Origin: an uncultured bacterium
GTDB taxonomy: Bacteria; Vulcanimicrobiota; Xenobia; Xenobiales; Xenobiaceae
Direction: 5' to 3'
Length of the DNA: 32,168 nucleotides
Assembly: GCA_900313515.1 (NCBI GenBank)
Contig: OMRK01000165.1
Span: forward strand, 1 to 32,168
Translations under genes and position numbers: made by a program
Shown: piece after piece, positions 1 to 9,240 of the stretch
Layout of the letters: each line of letters starts with the position of its first letter
How positions within the stretch are numbered: position 1 is the stretch's first letter
The notes under the pieces: model-generated
Databases searched by the model: none
What the model was told of the DNA's origin: nothing
Seen by the model: the letters and a program-made list of their open reading frames with translations, nothing else

Positions 1-16
1 CTTTACGACCAAACCT

Positions 17-1087
17 TCACAGAAGTTCCTGCATAAGCCTGGCGAAATCATCAAAATCAAGTTGCTGTTGGCAGTCGGAGCGAGCACATTTGGGATTGTC
101 ATGCACTTCAACCATAAGAGCATCGGCTCCCACTGCTTTGGAAGCTTTAGCCAAAGGCAACAAGATATCCCGCCGCCCAGCAGCATGAGAGATGTCCACC
201 ATTACAGGCAAGTGGGTCTCCTGCTTCAACAGAGGAACCGCAGAAATATCCAAAGTGTTGCGAACCCAGCGCTCAAAGGTGCGAATACCGCGCTCACAAA
301 GGATAATCCGGCTGGCTCCAGCTTGCATAAGATACTCTGCAGAAAAAAGTAACTCTTCCAACGATGCTGCGAAATGACGCTTCAAGATAATAGGCTTATC
401 CAGGGCGCCTATCTCCCTAAGAAGGGAATAATTGTACATGTTACGCGCCCCAATCTGAATAATGTCCAAGTAGGGATAGGCTGGTTCCAATTGGCGCACA
501 TCCGTTAGCTCGCTGACAACGGCTAAATTATGACGATGGGCCGCGCCTGATAGAATTTTCAGCCCTTCCATACCCAAGCCCTGAAAACTGTAAGGCGAGG
601 TTCGCGGTTTAAAGGCCCCACCCCGCATAATTCTAACACCGCAACGGGCCAGATTGGCAGCCACAGCTTCGGCCTGTTCCTCGCTTTCTATAGAACATGG
701 CCCGGCAATAACGCTAAACGAGGAGCCGCCGAACTCCGCTCCATTGACGCAAAAACGCGTGTTCTCCGGTTGATAAAGTCGAGAGACCTTCAGACTACCC
801 CGCTCACTGCTTTCCATGAGCTCTAAAGTGGTCTGGAAAATATACTTAAAGATAGAACTCACAGCTTGGGAGCTGAAAGGTCCACGGTTCTCATCAACCA
901 AGCTCTCCAGCATGGCCGACTCACGCACAGGATCGTAGCCTGAGATTCCCAAATCCGCCTTAACCCGGCTGACCTGAAGAGCAACAGCTGCCCTCTCATT
1001 CAATAATTCTAAAATCTCGGAATTAAGTTTGTCTATTCTAGCCCGCAGCCCAGCTAGCCTATCATTGTCACCGCCCACTTCAAGCAA
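17..1087 (-). CDS. aroF: Chorismate mutase-DAHP synthase fusion (first step of the shikimate pathway)
   Basis: This bifunctional 356-residue protein condenses phosphoenolpyruvate and erythrose-4-phosphate to DAHP. Residues about 10-95 form an AroQ-type chorismate mutase helix bundle (LRARIDKLNSEILELLNERA), which in related fusions acts as the prephenate/chorismate feedback sensor. Residues about 120-350 are a type I-beta (KDO8P-like) DAHP synthase with AGPCSIES, RGGAFKPRTSPYSFQG, IGARNMYN, ILKRH, NTLDISAVPLLKQETHLP, SHAAGRR and a final SDCQQQL. The start is TTG with GGAGAGG nine bases upstream. It is the last gene of the yebC-ruvCAB run, 112 bp after ruvB. The SDG usual near the C terminus reads SDC here, a minor variation. 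The family call is secure; whether the mutase half is catalytic or only regulatory cannot be judged. Confidence 0.95.
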   Translation of the reverse strand: MLEVGGDNDRLAGLRARIDKLNSEILELLNERAAVALQVSRVKADLGISGYDPVRESAMLESLVDENRGPFSSQAVSSIFKYIFQTTLELMESSERGSLKVSRLYQPENTRFCVNGAEFGGSSFSVIAGPCSIESEEQAEAVAANLARCGVRIMRGGAFKPRTSPYSFQGLGMEGLKILSGAAHRHNLAVVSELTDVRQLEPAYPYLDIIQIGARNMYNYSLLREIGALDKPIILKRHFAASLEELLFSAEYLMQAGASRIILCERGIRTFERWVRNTLDISAVPLLKQETHLPVMVDISHAAGRRDILLPLAKASKAVGADALMVEVHDNPKCARSDCQQQLDFDDFARLMQELL

Positions 1088-1199
1088 AAACCAAGGCCTC
1101 TCCGTAGCATGAGCGGAGCTCTTAGCTGAAACGGCCCGCTTCTCCTTCCCATCTCCTCAGAAAGCCAGCTAAAGCTGCACCACCGGTAGAATGTCTCAA

Positions 1200-2270
1200 T
1201 TACTCTTCTCCACCAAGAGCTAAAGTCAGTTCCTCTACCTCTCGACCAGAGCAAGCAGAAATTGATTCCGATAGTTCTGTCGACAAGCTGCGCAGGGCCG
1301 GACCCAACATCCGCCCCCGGGGAGTTTTGACGATATACCCCTGAGCCAAAAGATAAGGTTCGTAAACATCCTCAAGATTTTCCGGTTCTTCACCTATGGC
1401 TGCGGCTAAAGTAGTGAGCCCTACAGCCTGACCGGCATATTGATTGGACAAAAGTTCTAAAATGCGCCGATCGATGGAATCAAGGCCACGCGAATCTATA
1501 CCCATGCGAGTCAGGGCGTGATCGGCTACCTTGGCAGTTATAAGCTTCGCTCCTTCCACTTGAGCAAAATCGCGAACCCTCTTTATAAGCCGGTTAGCTA
1601 TACGGGGAGTACCGCGAGAGCGCCTAGCAATTTCCAAGCTACCTTCCAGATCGATTTCAATTTCTAGCAGACTAGCCGTGCGCCGGATAATTTTGGCCAA
1701 TTCTTCCGGATTGTAGAAGTCTAGTTGCATCAAAATACCGAAACGGGAGCGCAGTGGCGCCGAAAGTGTCCCCTGCCTGGTAGTGGCTCCTACCAAGGTA
1801 AAGGGCGCAACTTTGTGCTGAATAGCCCCTTTCGCATTACCCTTGCTGATAATACGGTCGAAAGAAAGATCTTCCATAACTGGATAAAGTATCTCTTCGA
1901 CCACTCTGGACAAGCGGTGAATTTCGTCTATGAAAAGAACCTGTCGCGGTTTTAGGCCATGCAAAAGCACCAAAAGATCGATGGGCCTGGAAATGGCCGG
2001 ACCAGAAGTCGCCCGCATGTCAACTCCCATTTCGTTGGCCACCAGCTGTGCCAAAGTTGTCTTTCCTAAACCGGGTGGTCCAGAAAGCAGTATATGATCC
2101 ACCGGTTCGTGTCTTTGGAGAGCAGCCTTAATGAAAACACGTAAATTGGCCACAACTTCTTCTTGACCGACATATTCGGCGATATGCTGAGGACGCAGGC
2201 TCTTCTCACTTTCAACCTCTTCTTGGGAAGTGACCCTAGATGAAACCTGACGGTGGGGTAAGTTGAACAT
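1200..2270 (-). CDS. ruvB: Holliday junction branch-migration ATPase RuvB
   Basis: RuvB is the hexameric AAA+ motor that drives branch migration of Holliday junctions with RuvA. The 356-residue product has Walker A GPPGLGKT at 64-71, Walker B LFIDEIH at about 112-118, sensor 1 GATTR at 161-165, the APLRSRFG arginine-finger segment at about 171-178 and the C-terminal winged helix (PRGRMLGPA). The N terminus carries about 20 residues before the conserved LRP start of the domain, normal for the family. The ATG is preceded by AGGAGG 13 bases upstream, and that Shine-Dalgarno overlaps the ruvA stop codon, so the two genes are probably translationally coupled. It sits in a yebC-ruvC-ruvA-ruvB order common in bacteria. 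Confidence 0.98.
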   Translation of the reverse strand: MFNLPHRQVSSRVTSQEEVESEKSLRPQHIAEYVGQEEVVANLRVFIKAALQRHEPVDHILLSGPPGLGKTTLAQLVANEMGVDMRATSGPAISRPIDLLVLLHGLKPRQVLFIDEIHRLSRVVEEILYPVMEDLSFDRIISKGNAKGAIQHKVAPFTLVGATTRQGTLSAPLRSRFGILMQLDFYNPEELAKIIRRTASLLEIEIDLEGSLEIARRSRGTPRIANRLIKRVRDFAQVEGAKLITAKVADHALTRMGIDSRGLDSIDRRILELLSNQYAGQAVGLTTLAAAIGEEPENLEDVYEPYLLAQGYIVKTPRGRMLGPALRSLSTELSESISACSGREVEELTLALGGEE

Positions 2271-2287
2271 TTCGCGCCTGCAGCCTC

Positions 2288-2929
2288 CTAGCTTTCCATT
2301 TCACCCAAAGCGGCCATAACCAGGCTTCCTGAAGATTCCGGCTGACTTCCTAAATTGGCCAGAGCGTTCTGTACCGCCTTTTTAGCTTCTTCTGCTGTAC
2401 AGCCAAGATTAACCAGTACAGAAATGGCTTCCATAGCTATGGGACTGAGATCTGCATCAGAAGTTGGAATAGCTCCAGACACTACCTCACCAGTTTTCTT
2501 ACCACTGGGAAGAGCTAAATCGTCGGCCATACTGCCAATTTTCTCCTGCAGTTCCAGAATAAGACGCTTAGCCGTTTTTGTTCCCACGCCGGGAACCTGT
2601 TTCAATGACTCAGTATCCCCCTCCATAATGCAGGAAGCGAGATCACTGGGGCTGAGGTTATCTAAAATTTTGAGGGCAGCTTTGGGGCCTATGCCACTAA
2701 TTGTAGTTAGAAGCTTAAAAAATTCGCGTTCAACGGCTGTTCTGAACCCAACTAAAAAGATTTCGTTTTCCCGAACTATCATCAGTGTCTGCAGGCGGTA
2801 CTTTTTGTCAACACACAGATTCTGAGCTAAAGACTCGGTTATCAGTACGGAGTAGCCAATCCCACCCACCTCCAATATAACCCGGTCCCGTCCTACGTAA
2901 ACGCACTGGCCTTCAATAGACGCAATCAT
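2288..2929 (-). CDS. ruvA: Holliday junction DNA-binding protein RuvA
   Basis: RuvA binds the four-way junction as a tetramer and loads RuvB. The 213-residue protein has the N-terminal OB fold (MIASIEGQ, VGGIGYSVLIT), the two helix-hairpin-helix DNA-binding motifs (LLTTISGIGPKAALKIL and LKQVPGVGTKTAKRLILEL), an acidic flexible linker and the C-terminal RuvB-binding three-helix domain (AISVLVNLGCTAEEAKKAV). I place the start at the ATG at 2927-2929: it gives the family-typical MI... start and has GGGGG eight bases upstream. A GTG six bases further upstream (to 2935) is the alternative. The start lies inside the end of ruvC (17-base overlap), which suggests coupled translation. Confidence 0.97.
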   Translation of the reverse strand: MIASIEGQCVYVGRDRVILEVGGIGYSVLITESLAQNLCVDKKYRLQTLMIVRENEIFLVGFRTAVEREFFKLLTTISGIGPKAALKILDNLSPSDLASCIMEGDTESLKQVPGVGTKTAKRLILELQEKIGSMADDLALPSGKKTGEVVSGAIPTSDADLSPIAMEAISVLVNLGCTAEEAKKAVQNALANLGSQPESSGSLVMAALGEMES

Positions 2930-3422
2930 TACCACAGCCCCCGTTAAAATCTTCCCAAAAAATATGAGTTATGGCAATGGCTACCGCATCGGCAGTATCA
3001 TCTGGCTTGGGAGCTTTATCAAGGTTCAACGTATAAACTACCGCTGCCTCCACCTCTTTCTTTTTAGCCTGACCATTACCAGTCATGGTTTCTTTGATTT
3101 CGGATGGAGTATATTCGTAAACGGGCACCTGGGCCTGAGCAGCAGCCAAAAGCACCACACCACGAGCCTCGGCCACGGCCATAGCACTGGTTACATTTCT
3201 ACTGAAAAAAAGTTTCTCCATGGACAAAGCCCTGGGATGATACTCTTTCAAAATGACGCAAATTTGCTCATACACAGACAAAAGGCGGTTTCCCGCTATC
3301 TCCTCTTTGGGTGTCTCCACACACCCACAGGCCAGCATAGCGAGCTCACCGCCCTCTTCCTGCACTACTCCCCAGCCGCAACGAGCATTGCCGGGGTCAA
3401 TGCCTAAAATTACCTTAGCCAA
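2913..3422 (-). CDS. ruvC: Crossover junction endodeoxyribonuclease RuvC
   Basis: RuvC is the RNase H-fold dimeric nuclease that resolves Holliday junctions. The 169-residue protein has the four acidic active-site positions: D9 in ILGIDPG, E69 in LSMEKLFF, and D142 and D145 in KPDDTADAVAIAITH. The typical ARG and YTPSEIK segments are also present. The start is TTG; no in-frame ATG or GTG precedes the ILGIDPG motif, so TTG is the only start that gives a complete nuclease. It lies only three bases after the yebC stop codon, with a purine-rich GAAGAAGAG sequence upstream. The gene overlaps ruvA by 17 bases. Confidence 0.97.
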   Translation of the reverse strand: MAKVILGIDPGNARCGWGVVQEEGGELAMLACGCVETPKEEIAGNRLLSVYEQICVILKEYHPRALSMEKLFFSRNVTSAMAVAEARGVVLLAAAQAQVPVYEYTPSEIKETMTGNGQAKKKEVEAAVVYTLNLDKAPKPDDTADAVAIAITHIFWEDFNGGCGNDCVY

Positions 3423-3425
3423 AGC

Positions 3426-4169
3426 TTACTCTTCTTCCAAGGCTTCATCAGGAATATCGGCATTGGAATACACATTTTGCACATCATCAAAATCTTCCAA
3501 GGTCTCAATAAGGCGCAGCACTCCGCGCGCTTGCTCCACTCCCAATTCAACGGTATCCTTGGCTATCTGAGAGAAGCTGATATCTTCAATCTTGTAACCA
3601 GCCTTCTCCAACGCTTCCTTAACCACATGCAACTGAGCAGGAGCGGTTAATACACTAAAATACTCACCATCGTTATTAAGATCATCGGCACCGGCATCCA
3701 GAGCGGCCATCAAAAGCTCGTCCTCGTCGACACCTTCCATAGGAATCTGCAAAACTCCATAGCGTGTGAAATTCCAGCTCACACATCCGGTCTCACCTAA
3801 ATTCCCGCCCAATTTAGAGAAGGTCGAACGAACATCGGCGGCCGTACGATTGCGGTTATTGGTAGCGGCCTCCACAATTATGGCCACACCATGAGGACCA
3901 TAACCCTCATAGTTCACTTCCACATAATCATCGCCCTCACCGGATCCGCTGGCCTTTTCAATAACCCGCTTAATATTATCCGCAGGCATATTCACGGCCC
4001 TGGCTCTCTGTACGGCAATCTTGAGCAGAAAATTAGTCTCGGGATCCGGCCCACCCTTGCGGACTGCCATGTAGATGTCTTTAGAAAGTTTAGTGAAGGC
4101 CTTGCCGCGCTGAGCATCAACCTTACCCTTTTTCAAACGAATATTATGCCATTTAGAGTGACCAGACAC
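3426..4169 (-). CDS. yebC: YebC/PmpR-family transcriptional and translational regulator
   Basis: This is a 247-residue member of the YebC/TACO1 family. Such proteins bind DNA as regulators (PmpR) and more recently have been linked to relief of ribosome stalling. The signature N terminus MSGHSKWHNI is followed by KGKVDAQRGK, RARAVNMPADNIKRVIEKA, EGYGPHGVAIIVEA and TNNRNRTAADVRS. The remaining alpha/beta domains include FTRYGVLQI and an acidic C-terminal tail. The start is GTG with GGAGG 11 bases upstream, and the conserved MSGHSKW start confirms it. The gene opens the ruvCAB operon, an association seen in many bacteria. A promoter-like sequence and the asnS terminator lie just upstream. Confidence 0.96.
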   Translation of the reverse strand: MSGHSKWHNIRLKKGKVDAQRGKAFTKLSKDIYMAVRKGGPDPETNFLLKIAVQRARAVNMPADNIKRVIEKASGSGEGDDYVEVNYEGYGPHGVAIIVEAATNNRNRTAADVRSTFSKLGGNLGETGCVSWNFTRYGVLQIPMEGVDEDELLMAALDAGADDLNNDGEYFSVLTAPAQLHVVKEALEKAGYKIEDISFSQIAKDTVELGVEQARGVLRLIETLEDFDDVQNVYSNADIPDEALEEE

Positions 4170-4208
4170 TTGACTTTATACCTCCGTAAACTACCGCCTG
4201 CCGTAAGT

Positions 4209-4236
4209 AGAATATCCCACTTTTCCAGACGGACAA
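4209..4236 (-). promoter_or_regulatory. Probable sigma-70-type promoter of the yebC-ruvCAB-aroF operon
   Basis: On the minus strand, TTGTCC (4231-4236) and TATTCT (4209-4214) are separated by 16 bases. Each hexamer matches the consensus at four of six positions. The pair lies directly after the asnS terminator and about 40 bases before the yebC start, the expected place for an independent promoter. This is inference from matches and position. Confidence 0.4.
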
Positions 4237-4238
4237 AC

Positions 4239-4287
4239 AAAAAAAAGCTAAAAACAGCCCCCCTGCGGCCGACCTCCAACTTAGCTT
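4239..4287 (-). terminator. Rho-independent terminator after asnS
   Basis: On the minus strand, AAGCTAA (4281-4287) pairs with TTAGCTT (4245-4251), with further G:C-rich pairing inside. Eight T residues (4239-4246) follow at once. It lies about 100 bases after the asnS stop and separates asnS from the yebC operon. Confidence 0.65.
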
Positions 4288-4388
4288 CTACACAGCCAGC
4301 CCCACCGTCATCCATTTTTCTCCAGTTTTCGAAACGGTGGAGCATAGGCTAAGTCAGCCAGCAAATCCCATCCTCGCCATCAACAGCT

Positions 4389-5747
4389 TTAGGGATGAAT
4401 CCGGCTCATGGTGCGAGCATAAGGGATGGCCTCACGCACATGCTCTATTCCACAGATCCAGGCAACAACTCTTTCGATGCCTAAGCCAAAACCGGAGTGA
4501 GGTACGGAACCATAGCGACGCAGATCCAGGTACCACTGATAGGGCTCCAACGGCAAACCCGCCTCCTTGATGCGCGCTTCCAAAAACGCAAAATCATCGA
4601 TCCTCTGGCTACCGCCAACTATCTCACCGTATCCCTCAGGAGCCAGCGTATCCACACTGCGACAGACCTCGGGACGACCAGGTTCAGGCTTCATATAGAA
4701 AGCCTTACAAGAGCAGGGATAATGATGGACAAACACAGGTTTATCAAAACGCTGGCCAATTACGGTTTCATCTGGCGCTCCAAAATCATCTCCCCATTTA
4801 AAGTCCACCCCTTGGCTCTGCAGGTATTCCACCGCCTCATCATAGGACATGCGCGGGAAGGGCGGCTTGATCGCCTCCAGTTTAGATACATCACGTTCCA
4901 GAGTTTTAAGCTCTGGCATACGATTTTTAAGTACATTGGCCACTACGTGGCTTATCATCTGCTCCTGAACTTCCATACTCTCATCAAGATCGGTAAAAGC
5001 CATCTCCGGCTCAACCATCCAAAATTCCGTCAAATGACGACGTGTTTTTGATTTTTCGGCACGGAAGGTTGGACCAAAGCAGTAAATCTTACCAAAGGCC
5101 ATAGCTGCTGCTTCACCATAAAGCTGTCCACTCTGAGTTAAATAAGCCTTGGTATCGAAATAATCGGTCTCAAATAAGGTAGAAGTTCCCTCGCAGGCGC
5201 TGGGGGTAAGAATGGGGCTGTCCACTCTCAAGAAGCCATTATCGTCCAGCCACTCACAGATAGAGCGCATGATCTCCGCCCTAACGCGTAAAATAGCATG
5301 CTGGCGGGCAGAACGAATCCACAGGTGACGCAAATCCATCAAAAATTCTGTACCATGCTCTTTCGGAGTGATAGGATAGTCGACAGAGCCGGAAATGGTA
5401 CGCACATGCAAGGCCTGAAGCTCGTAACCGCAAGCAGAACGCTTATCCTCATGCACCTCGCCAACAATTTCAAAGGAGGCTTCCTGAGTTAAACTTTTGG
5501 CAATTTGAAATTCCTCGGGAGAGATCTCCGCCTTGACCACCACAACCTGGATAGTCGCCGTTCCGTCGCGCATTTGTAGAAAAAGAATTTTTCCGCTGGA
5601 GCGCAACTTGCGCAGCCAGCCCTTCAAAACAACCTTCTGCCCAACGTACTGACCGATCTTCTCTATGGTAACGTAGGGGTAATCCCATTCACCCTGTTTA
5701 TCTGATCTGGTCCCAAGCTCTACATTTTTCAGTTGCTCTTCAGCCAT
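4389..5747 (-). CDS. asnS: Asparaginyl-tRNA synthetase
   Basis: AsnRS charges tRNA-Asn with asparagine. The 452-residue protein has an N-terminal OB-fold anticodon-binding domain ([20 protein letters not shown]) and a class II catalytic core. Motif 2 is [21 protein letters not shown]-like, and motif 3 is [15 protein letters not shown] near the C terminus. The Asn-specific arrangement ([20 protein letters not shown]; no large insertion domain of the bacterial AspRS type) separates it from AspRS. The start is the ATG at 5745-5747 with AAGGAGG eight bases upstream; a longer reading to 5789 would place the ribosome site inside the gene. It is transcribed alone, between two terminators. I found no T-box element in its 200-bp leader. 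Confidence 0.97.
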   Translation of the reverse strand: MAEEQLKNVELGTRSDKQGEWDYPYVTIEKIGQYVGQKVVLKGWLRKLRSSGKILFLQMRDGTATIQVVVVKAEISPEEFQIAKSLTQEASFEIVGEVHEDKRSACGYELQALHVRTISGSVDYPITPKEHGTEFLMDLRHLWIRSARQHAILRVRAEIMRSICEWLDDNGFLRVDSPILTPSACEGTSTLFETDYFDTKAYLTQSGQLYGEAAAMAFGKIYCFGPTFRAEKSKTRRHLTEFWMVEPEMAFTDLDESMEVQEQMISHVVANVLKNRMPELKTLERDVSKLEAIKPPFPRMSYDEAVEYLQSQGVDFKWGDDFGAPDETVIGQRFDKPVFVHHYPCSCKAFYMKPEPGRPEVCRSVDTLAPEGYGEIVGGSQRIDDFAFLEARIKEAGLPLEPYQWYLDLRRYGSVPHSGFGLGIERVVAWICGIEHVREAIPYARTMSRIHP

Positions 5748-5755
5748 TGTTTGTT

Positions 5756-5762
5756 CCTCCTT
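5756..5762 (-). promoter_or_regulatory. Shine-Dalgarno that fixes the asnS start
   Basis: AAGGAGG on the minus strand lies eight bases before the ATG at 5747. It excludes the in-frame upstream start at 5789, which would add 14 residues not typical of AsnRS. Confidence 0.85.
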
Positions 5763-5945
5763 GTATAAATAAACGCAAATCTCAATCACCGCAACATAAA
5801 GTTACAACTTGCTATCTATCCGCCCTCCCCAAGCTAGCACTTTTTAAGTATCCGCTACCTAACCAGGCAACCAGAACTTCTGCACTATCGGCAGCCCTTG
5901 CTACACTCAAGTTAAATCACCGGAATATTATCTCTTCTCTTCGAC

Positions 5946-5994
5946 CAAAACAAAAGGGCGGACAAGTCCTTAACGAGGATTCCTTCTCCGCCCT
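5946..5994 (-). terminator. Rho-independent terminator after the PBP1A gene
   Basis: On the minus strand, AGGGCGGA (5987-5994) pairs perfectly with TCCGCCCT (5955-5962), with a smaller TCCT/AGGA stem inside. The hairpin is followed by TTTTGTTTTG (5946-5955). It lies 34 bases after the PBP1A stop and closes the rpmE-to-PBP1A run. Confidence 0.8.
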
Positions 5995-6027
5995 CTGCTA
6001 TGGCCTTAGAAGCCTAAAAGTTCAAGT

Positions 6028-8451
6028 CTAAGGGTTAAGCTCTATGTCATCTGGCACATTGACCGGCTCAGGTGCTGCGGGAGGTTCCTCTACCGGGGCA
6101 ACAGCAGGCGGCGGCTCGGGTGCAGCCGGCTCCACCGGTGCAGGAGGCGGCGCCGCAGGCTCGCCAGGGTTGTAGACCGTATCGGGAACGGGTATATTTT
6201 CCGGTTCCAAATTCACATTGCCGCCCTCGGAAGTGTCCACAACGTCGGGCATCACATCATTCCAACTCTGAGCGGCATCGCCGTCGGTAGGAACACTGGG
6301 CACAGGAGTAGCAGGCGTATTGTTTACGTTATCACTACGACTCTTCTGTTCCTGGGTGTAAGAGTTATCCTTCTTACCGCTCAACATCTCAGCACTTGGC
6401 ACCAAATTACCGCCATGGATCGGACAGAAATTGCGAGGGACCTGGCCGGCCGAGAAATATTCCTTGTAAGTGCTGAGGCACTTAGCATTAGCCCGGCACT
6501 TAGACTCGCTGCACATGAGCACGGAAACCATCCCAGACTTAGGTTTTTCAAAAGCCTTGTTAGGAAGGTTGCGTACAGCATAACTCATTATAGAGCGCCA
6601 GATAGGTGCCGCTACATCGCCGCCAAAGACATGCCACATGGGAGCGTAGTTGTCGTTCCCTACCCAGACCGAACAGGTGTACTGGGCGGTAAAACCGGTA
6701 AACCAGCCGTCACGGTGACCATCGGTAGTTCCAGTCTTGCCACCCACAGTACGTCCGGGGATAGCCGCTCCATAACCAGTTCCACCCTCGACTGCGTTCT
6801 GCAACATCGAACACATAGCGTAGGCTGTGGACTCGGAAAGAACCTCTTCCTGTCGGGGGAAGGTGTTATCCTCGATGACATTGCCATCTCGATCCTGCAC
6901 CATCTTGATGCCGCTGGGCTGAATTTTAATGCCACCGTTGGGGAAACAGGTAAAAGCCGAAGCCAGCTCCAAAGGAGTAACCACCGCCGAGCCCAAGGCC
7001 AACGATAAGTTAGGTTCCAGCCGCTCTTTTATGCCCAAACGGTAGGCGTATTCTATAACCCTCTGCGGACCTACCATAGTGAGCAGGCGCACGGCCGCCA
7101 CATTGCGGGACTGCATAAGAGCGGTACGCATGGGTATATTGCCCAGGAAGCGACCATCGGAATTTTTGGGAGACCAGCTTTCAGTATCGCTTATGCGGTA
7201 GGTAATGGGAGAATCCGAAATCATGGTATCAGGACCGTAACCTGACTCCACAGCTGTAGCATAGACAAAAACCTTAAAGCAGGATCCCGGCTGACGCCTA
7301 GCCTGCCAGGCACGGTTAAACTGGTTGCTCTTGGTCCAGCCCTTACCACCCACCATTGCTCGGATGTAACCGTTGGAGTTTTCGATTAGCACTGCTGCAG
7401 CGTTACTGGCATTGTACCAATTGGTATTTTGAGCGATATGCTCAGCAACAATCTTCTCAGCCTGTTCCTGCAACTTGAGATCAACAGTGGTATAAATTTT
7501 CAAACCACCTCGATAAAGCATATCCTCACTGTAGCGGTTACTAAGTTCCTTGAGAACATAAGTGGTGAAGTAAGGTACCTTGAGCACTTGGAAATCGGTG
7601 CGCCCCTTGTTGGCGTACTTAAGGCCCTTAGTAAGCTCCTTCAGAGCCTCTTTATACTGCGCCTGAGTGATCATATCTAAGGTGCGCATACGCCCCAAAA
7701 CCTCTATAGCTCGGCTGGTGGCAGCCCTCTCATTTACCAGCGGCGAATAGTAACTGGGCGAAGCCGGAAGACCTGCAATTATGGCAGACTGCACCGGCGT
7801 AAGTTTATTCGGTTTAGTTTGGAAATAGACGTTGGCCGCAGCATGAACGCCGTAAGCCCCCGAGCCCAAATAGACATGGTTCAGGTAAAGTTCCAAAATC
7901 TCGTCTTTGGTAAACTGTTTTTCAATCTGCAAGGCCAAAAGAGCCTCACGGATCTTACGATGAAAGCTCTGATCGTCGTTGAGGAAGAAAGCACGCGCCA
8001 ATTGCATGGTGATAGTGGAAGCACCTTGACGTATATGGCCTTTGGTGCGATACAAGTCTACAGCCGCACGCGCAACGCCTACGGGATCAACGCCGCGATG
8101 CTCGTAAAAACGTGAATCCTCAATGGCCAAAATAGCATTGCGCATGTGAGGTGAAATATCTTTCAGCGGAACCCAGGTGCGATTTTCCCTAAACAGGGTA
8201 GCTATAACTTGACCGTCAGAAGAATAGAGACGAGTCGTCTCGGCAGGTTCATACTGACGCAATTTGCTCACATCAGGAAGTCCCTTGGAATAATTGTTTA
8301 TAATGACGTAACCAGCCACGCAACCAGCCAGGATTACTAAGAATACTAAAAAGCAGATCCAATAAATAAACTTGGCTAAAAAAATCAGGCAACCGAACCG
8401 TTTTTTAGGCTTCTTGGGACTGGGCGGAACAGCTCCTTTCGCTGTGCTCAT
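6028..8451 (-). CDS. mrcA: Bifunctional class A penicillin-binding protein, PBP1A family
   Basis: This 807-residue inner-membrane enzyme polymerises lipid II into glycan strands and crosslinks the peptides. A basic cytoplasmic tail and one membrane segment (about 22-50) come first. The GT51 glycosyltransferase domain follows, with catalytic Glu111 in AIEDSRFYEHRG and QGASTITMQLAR. The transpeptidase domain has S390-CFK in QPGSCFK, S448RN and K572TG in GGKTGTTDG. A C-terminal tail of about 110 residues after the catalytic domain is rich in Pro, Glu and Ala and probably disordered in the periplasm. I choose the ATG at 8449-8451 because AGGAG lies 11 bases upstream and the gene then follows nusB by eight bases. 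A longer in-frame start (8511) would overlap nusB. All catalytic motifs are intact. Confidence 0.97.
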   Translation of the reverse strand: MSTAKGAVPPSPKKPKKRFGCLIFLAKFIYWICFLVFLVILAGCVAGYVIINNYSKGLPDVSKLRQYEPAETTRLYSSDGQVIATLFRENRTWVPLKDISPHMRNAILAIEDSRFYEHRGVDPVGVARAAVDLYRTKGHIRQGASTITMQLARAFFLNDDQSFHRKIREALLALQIEKQFTKDEILELYLNHVYLGSGAYGVHAAANVYFQTKPNKLTPVQSAIIAGLPASPSYYSPLVNERAATSRAIEVLGRMRTLDMITQAQYKEALKELTKGLKYANKGRTDFQVLKVPYFTTYVLKELSNRYSEDMLYRGGLKIYTTVDLKLQEQAEKIVAEHIAQNTNWYNASNAAAVLIENSNGYIRAMVGGKGWTKSNQFNRAWQARRQPGSCFKVFVYATAVESGYGPDTMISDSPITYRISDTESWSPKNSDGRFLGNIPMRTALMQSRNVAAVRLLTMVGPQRVIEYAYRLGIKERLEPNLSLALGSAVVTPLELASAFTCFPNGGIKIQPSGIKMVQDRDGNVIEDNTFPRQEEVLSESTAYAMCSMLQNAVEGGTGYGAAIPGRTVGGKTGTTDGHRDGWFTGFTAQYTCSVWVGNDNYAPMWHVFGGDVAAPIWRSIMSYAVRNLPNKAFEKPKSGMVSVLMCSESKCRANAKCLSTYKEYFSAGQVPRNFCPIHGGNLVPSAEMLSGKKDNSYTQEQKSRSDNVNNTPATPVPSVPTDGDAAQSWNDVMPDVVDTSEGGNVNLEPENIPVPDTVYNPGEPAAPPPAPVEPAAPEPPPAVAPVEEPPAAPEPVNVPDDIELNP

Positions 8452-8459
8452 TTTTGCTC

Positions 8460-9173
8460 TTACTCCTGCTCTTCTGCTTGGCAGATCTGTCCAATCTGAC
8501 TGGCCAGACAACTCTGACCAGCCGACCTAGCCTGACCACCGGCCATTTCCGTTTTTTCTTCAGGCTGAACGTCAGCTCCAACATCCCCAGATTTTAATTT
8601 CTCAGATGCCTCTTTCTCTTTACGTACCTCGCAAAGTACACCATAAACAAAACTCATAGAACGCTCGGTGGCATACTCTCCAACCAGATCGGAGCAAACC
8701 TTGATAACCGTTTTATCTGCCTTCTTTTTTTCGAAACACAACTCAAAAATGCCTATGCGCATAAGGCTACGCTCAACTACGGCCAGGCGGCCAACGCTCC
8801 AATTGCAAGTGATATGCCTGTGCAGCATTGCATCTATCTCGGGCAGATTCTGGCACACTCCATCAAAGATATGAGTAACCGATTCTTTTATTTTCGGCCC
8901 AGACTCATAGTAGAGAACATCGCTCAAGATCAACTGACGGATCGCATTGAAGCCGACCTCATTGGAAGTTACCCCACCAAAGCCAGCCTCTAACTGATAA
9001 AACGCCTGCATGGCCAAAAAGACCGAACGCCTAAACAGCTCACTGATATCACTGCGGCGCCGTTCACGATCTTCTGAATCGGAATTCTTGGTAAAACCGC
9101 CCTCCTGCTCGTATTCATCGCGCAGCTTAGCCGCACTCATATATTTTTCTGCTAATGCAGCTCCATCATCCAT
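8460..9173 (-). CDS. nusB: NusB-family transcription antitermination factor, extended at both ends
   Basis: NusB binds boxA RNA with NusE (S10) in rRNA antitermination. The core, about residues 40-190, matches the family: FRRSVFLAMQAFYQLE (first helix), the central helices, WSVGRLAVVERSLMRIGIFEL and the final SMSFVYGVL. The protein is long for the family (237 residues against about 140). It has a charged N-terminal extension of some 40 residues and a polar Glu/Gln/Ser-rich C-terminal tail of about 45. The usual INEAVELAK stretch is diverged (VIKVCSDLVGEYA). The ATG at 9171-9173 has no clear ribosome site, so the start is uncertain; a second ATG lies 33 bases in. The gene ends eight bases before the PBP1A gene and follows prmC by 67 bases. 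Confidence 0.82.
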   Translation of the reverse strand: MDDGAALAEKYMSAAKLRDEYEQEGGFTKNSDSEDRERRRSDISELFRRSVFLAMQAFYQLEAGFGGVTSNEVGFNAIRQLILSDVLYYESGPKIKESVTHIFDGVCQNLPEIDAMLHRHITCNWSVGRLAVVERSLMRIGIFELCFEKKKADKTVIKVCSDLVGEYATERSMSFVYGVLCEVRKEKEASEKLKSGDVGADVQPEEKTEMAGGQARSAGQSCLASQIGQICQAEEQE

Positions 9174-9240
9174 ATCCAGTCTATCTAAACCCCAAAGAAA
9201 AATCCAAAGTAAAACAGATAAATTACGGGTGAAATGTTTG

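Noticed and set aside
5748-5789. Longer asnS reading from 5789
   Set aside because: The extra 14 residues contain the strong Shine-Dalgarno of the inner ATG and do not look like AsnRS.
5748-5945. T-box riboswitch ahead of asnS
   Set aside because: The leader has no GGTGGNACCGCG-like T-box sequence and no antiterminator pair.
8452-8511. Longer PBP1A reading from 8511
   Set aside because: It would overlap nusB by 52 bases and bury the AGGAG that precedes the ATG at 8451.
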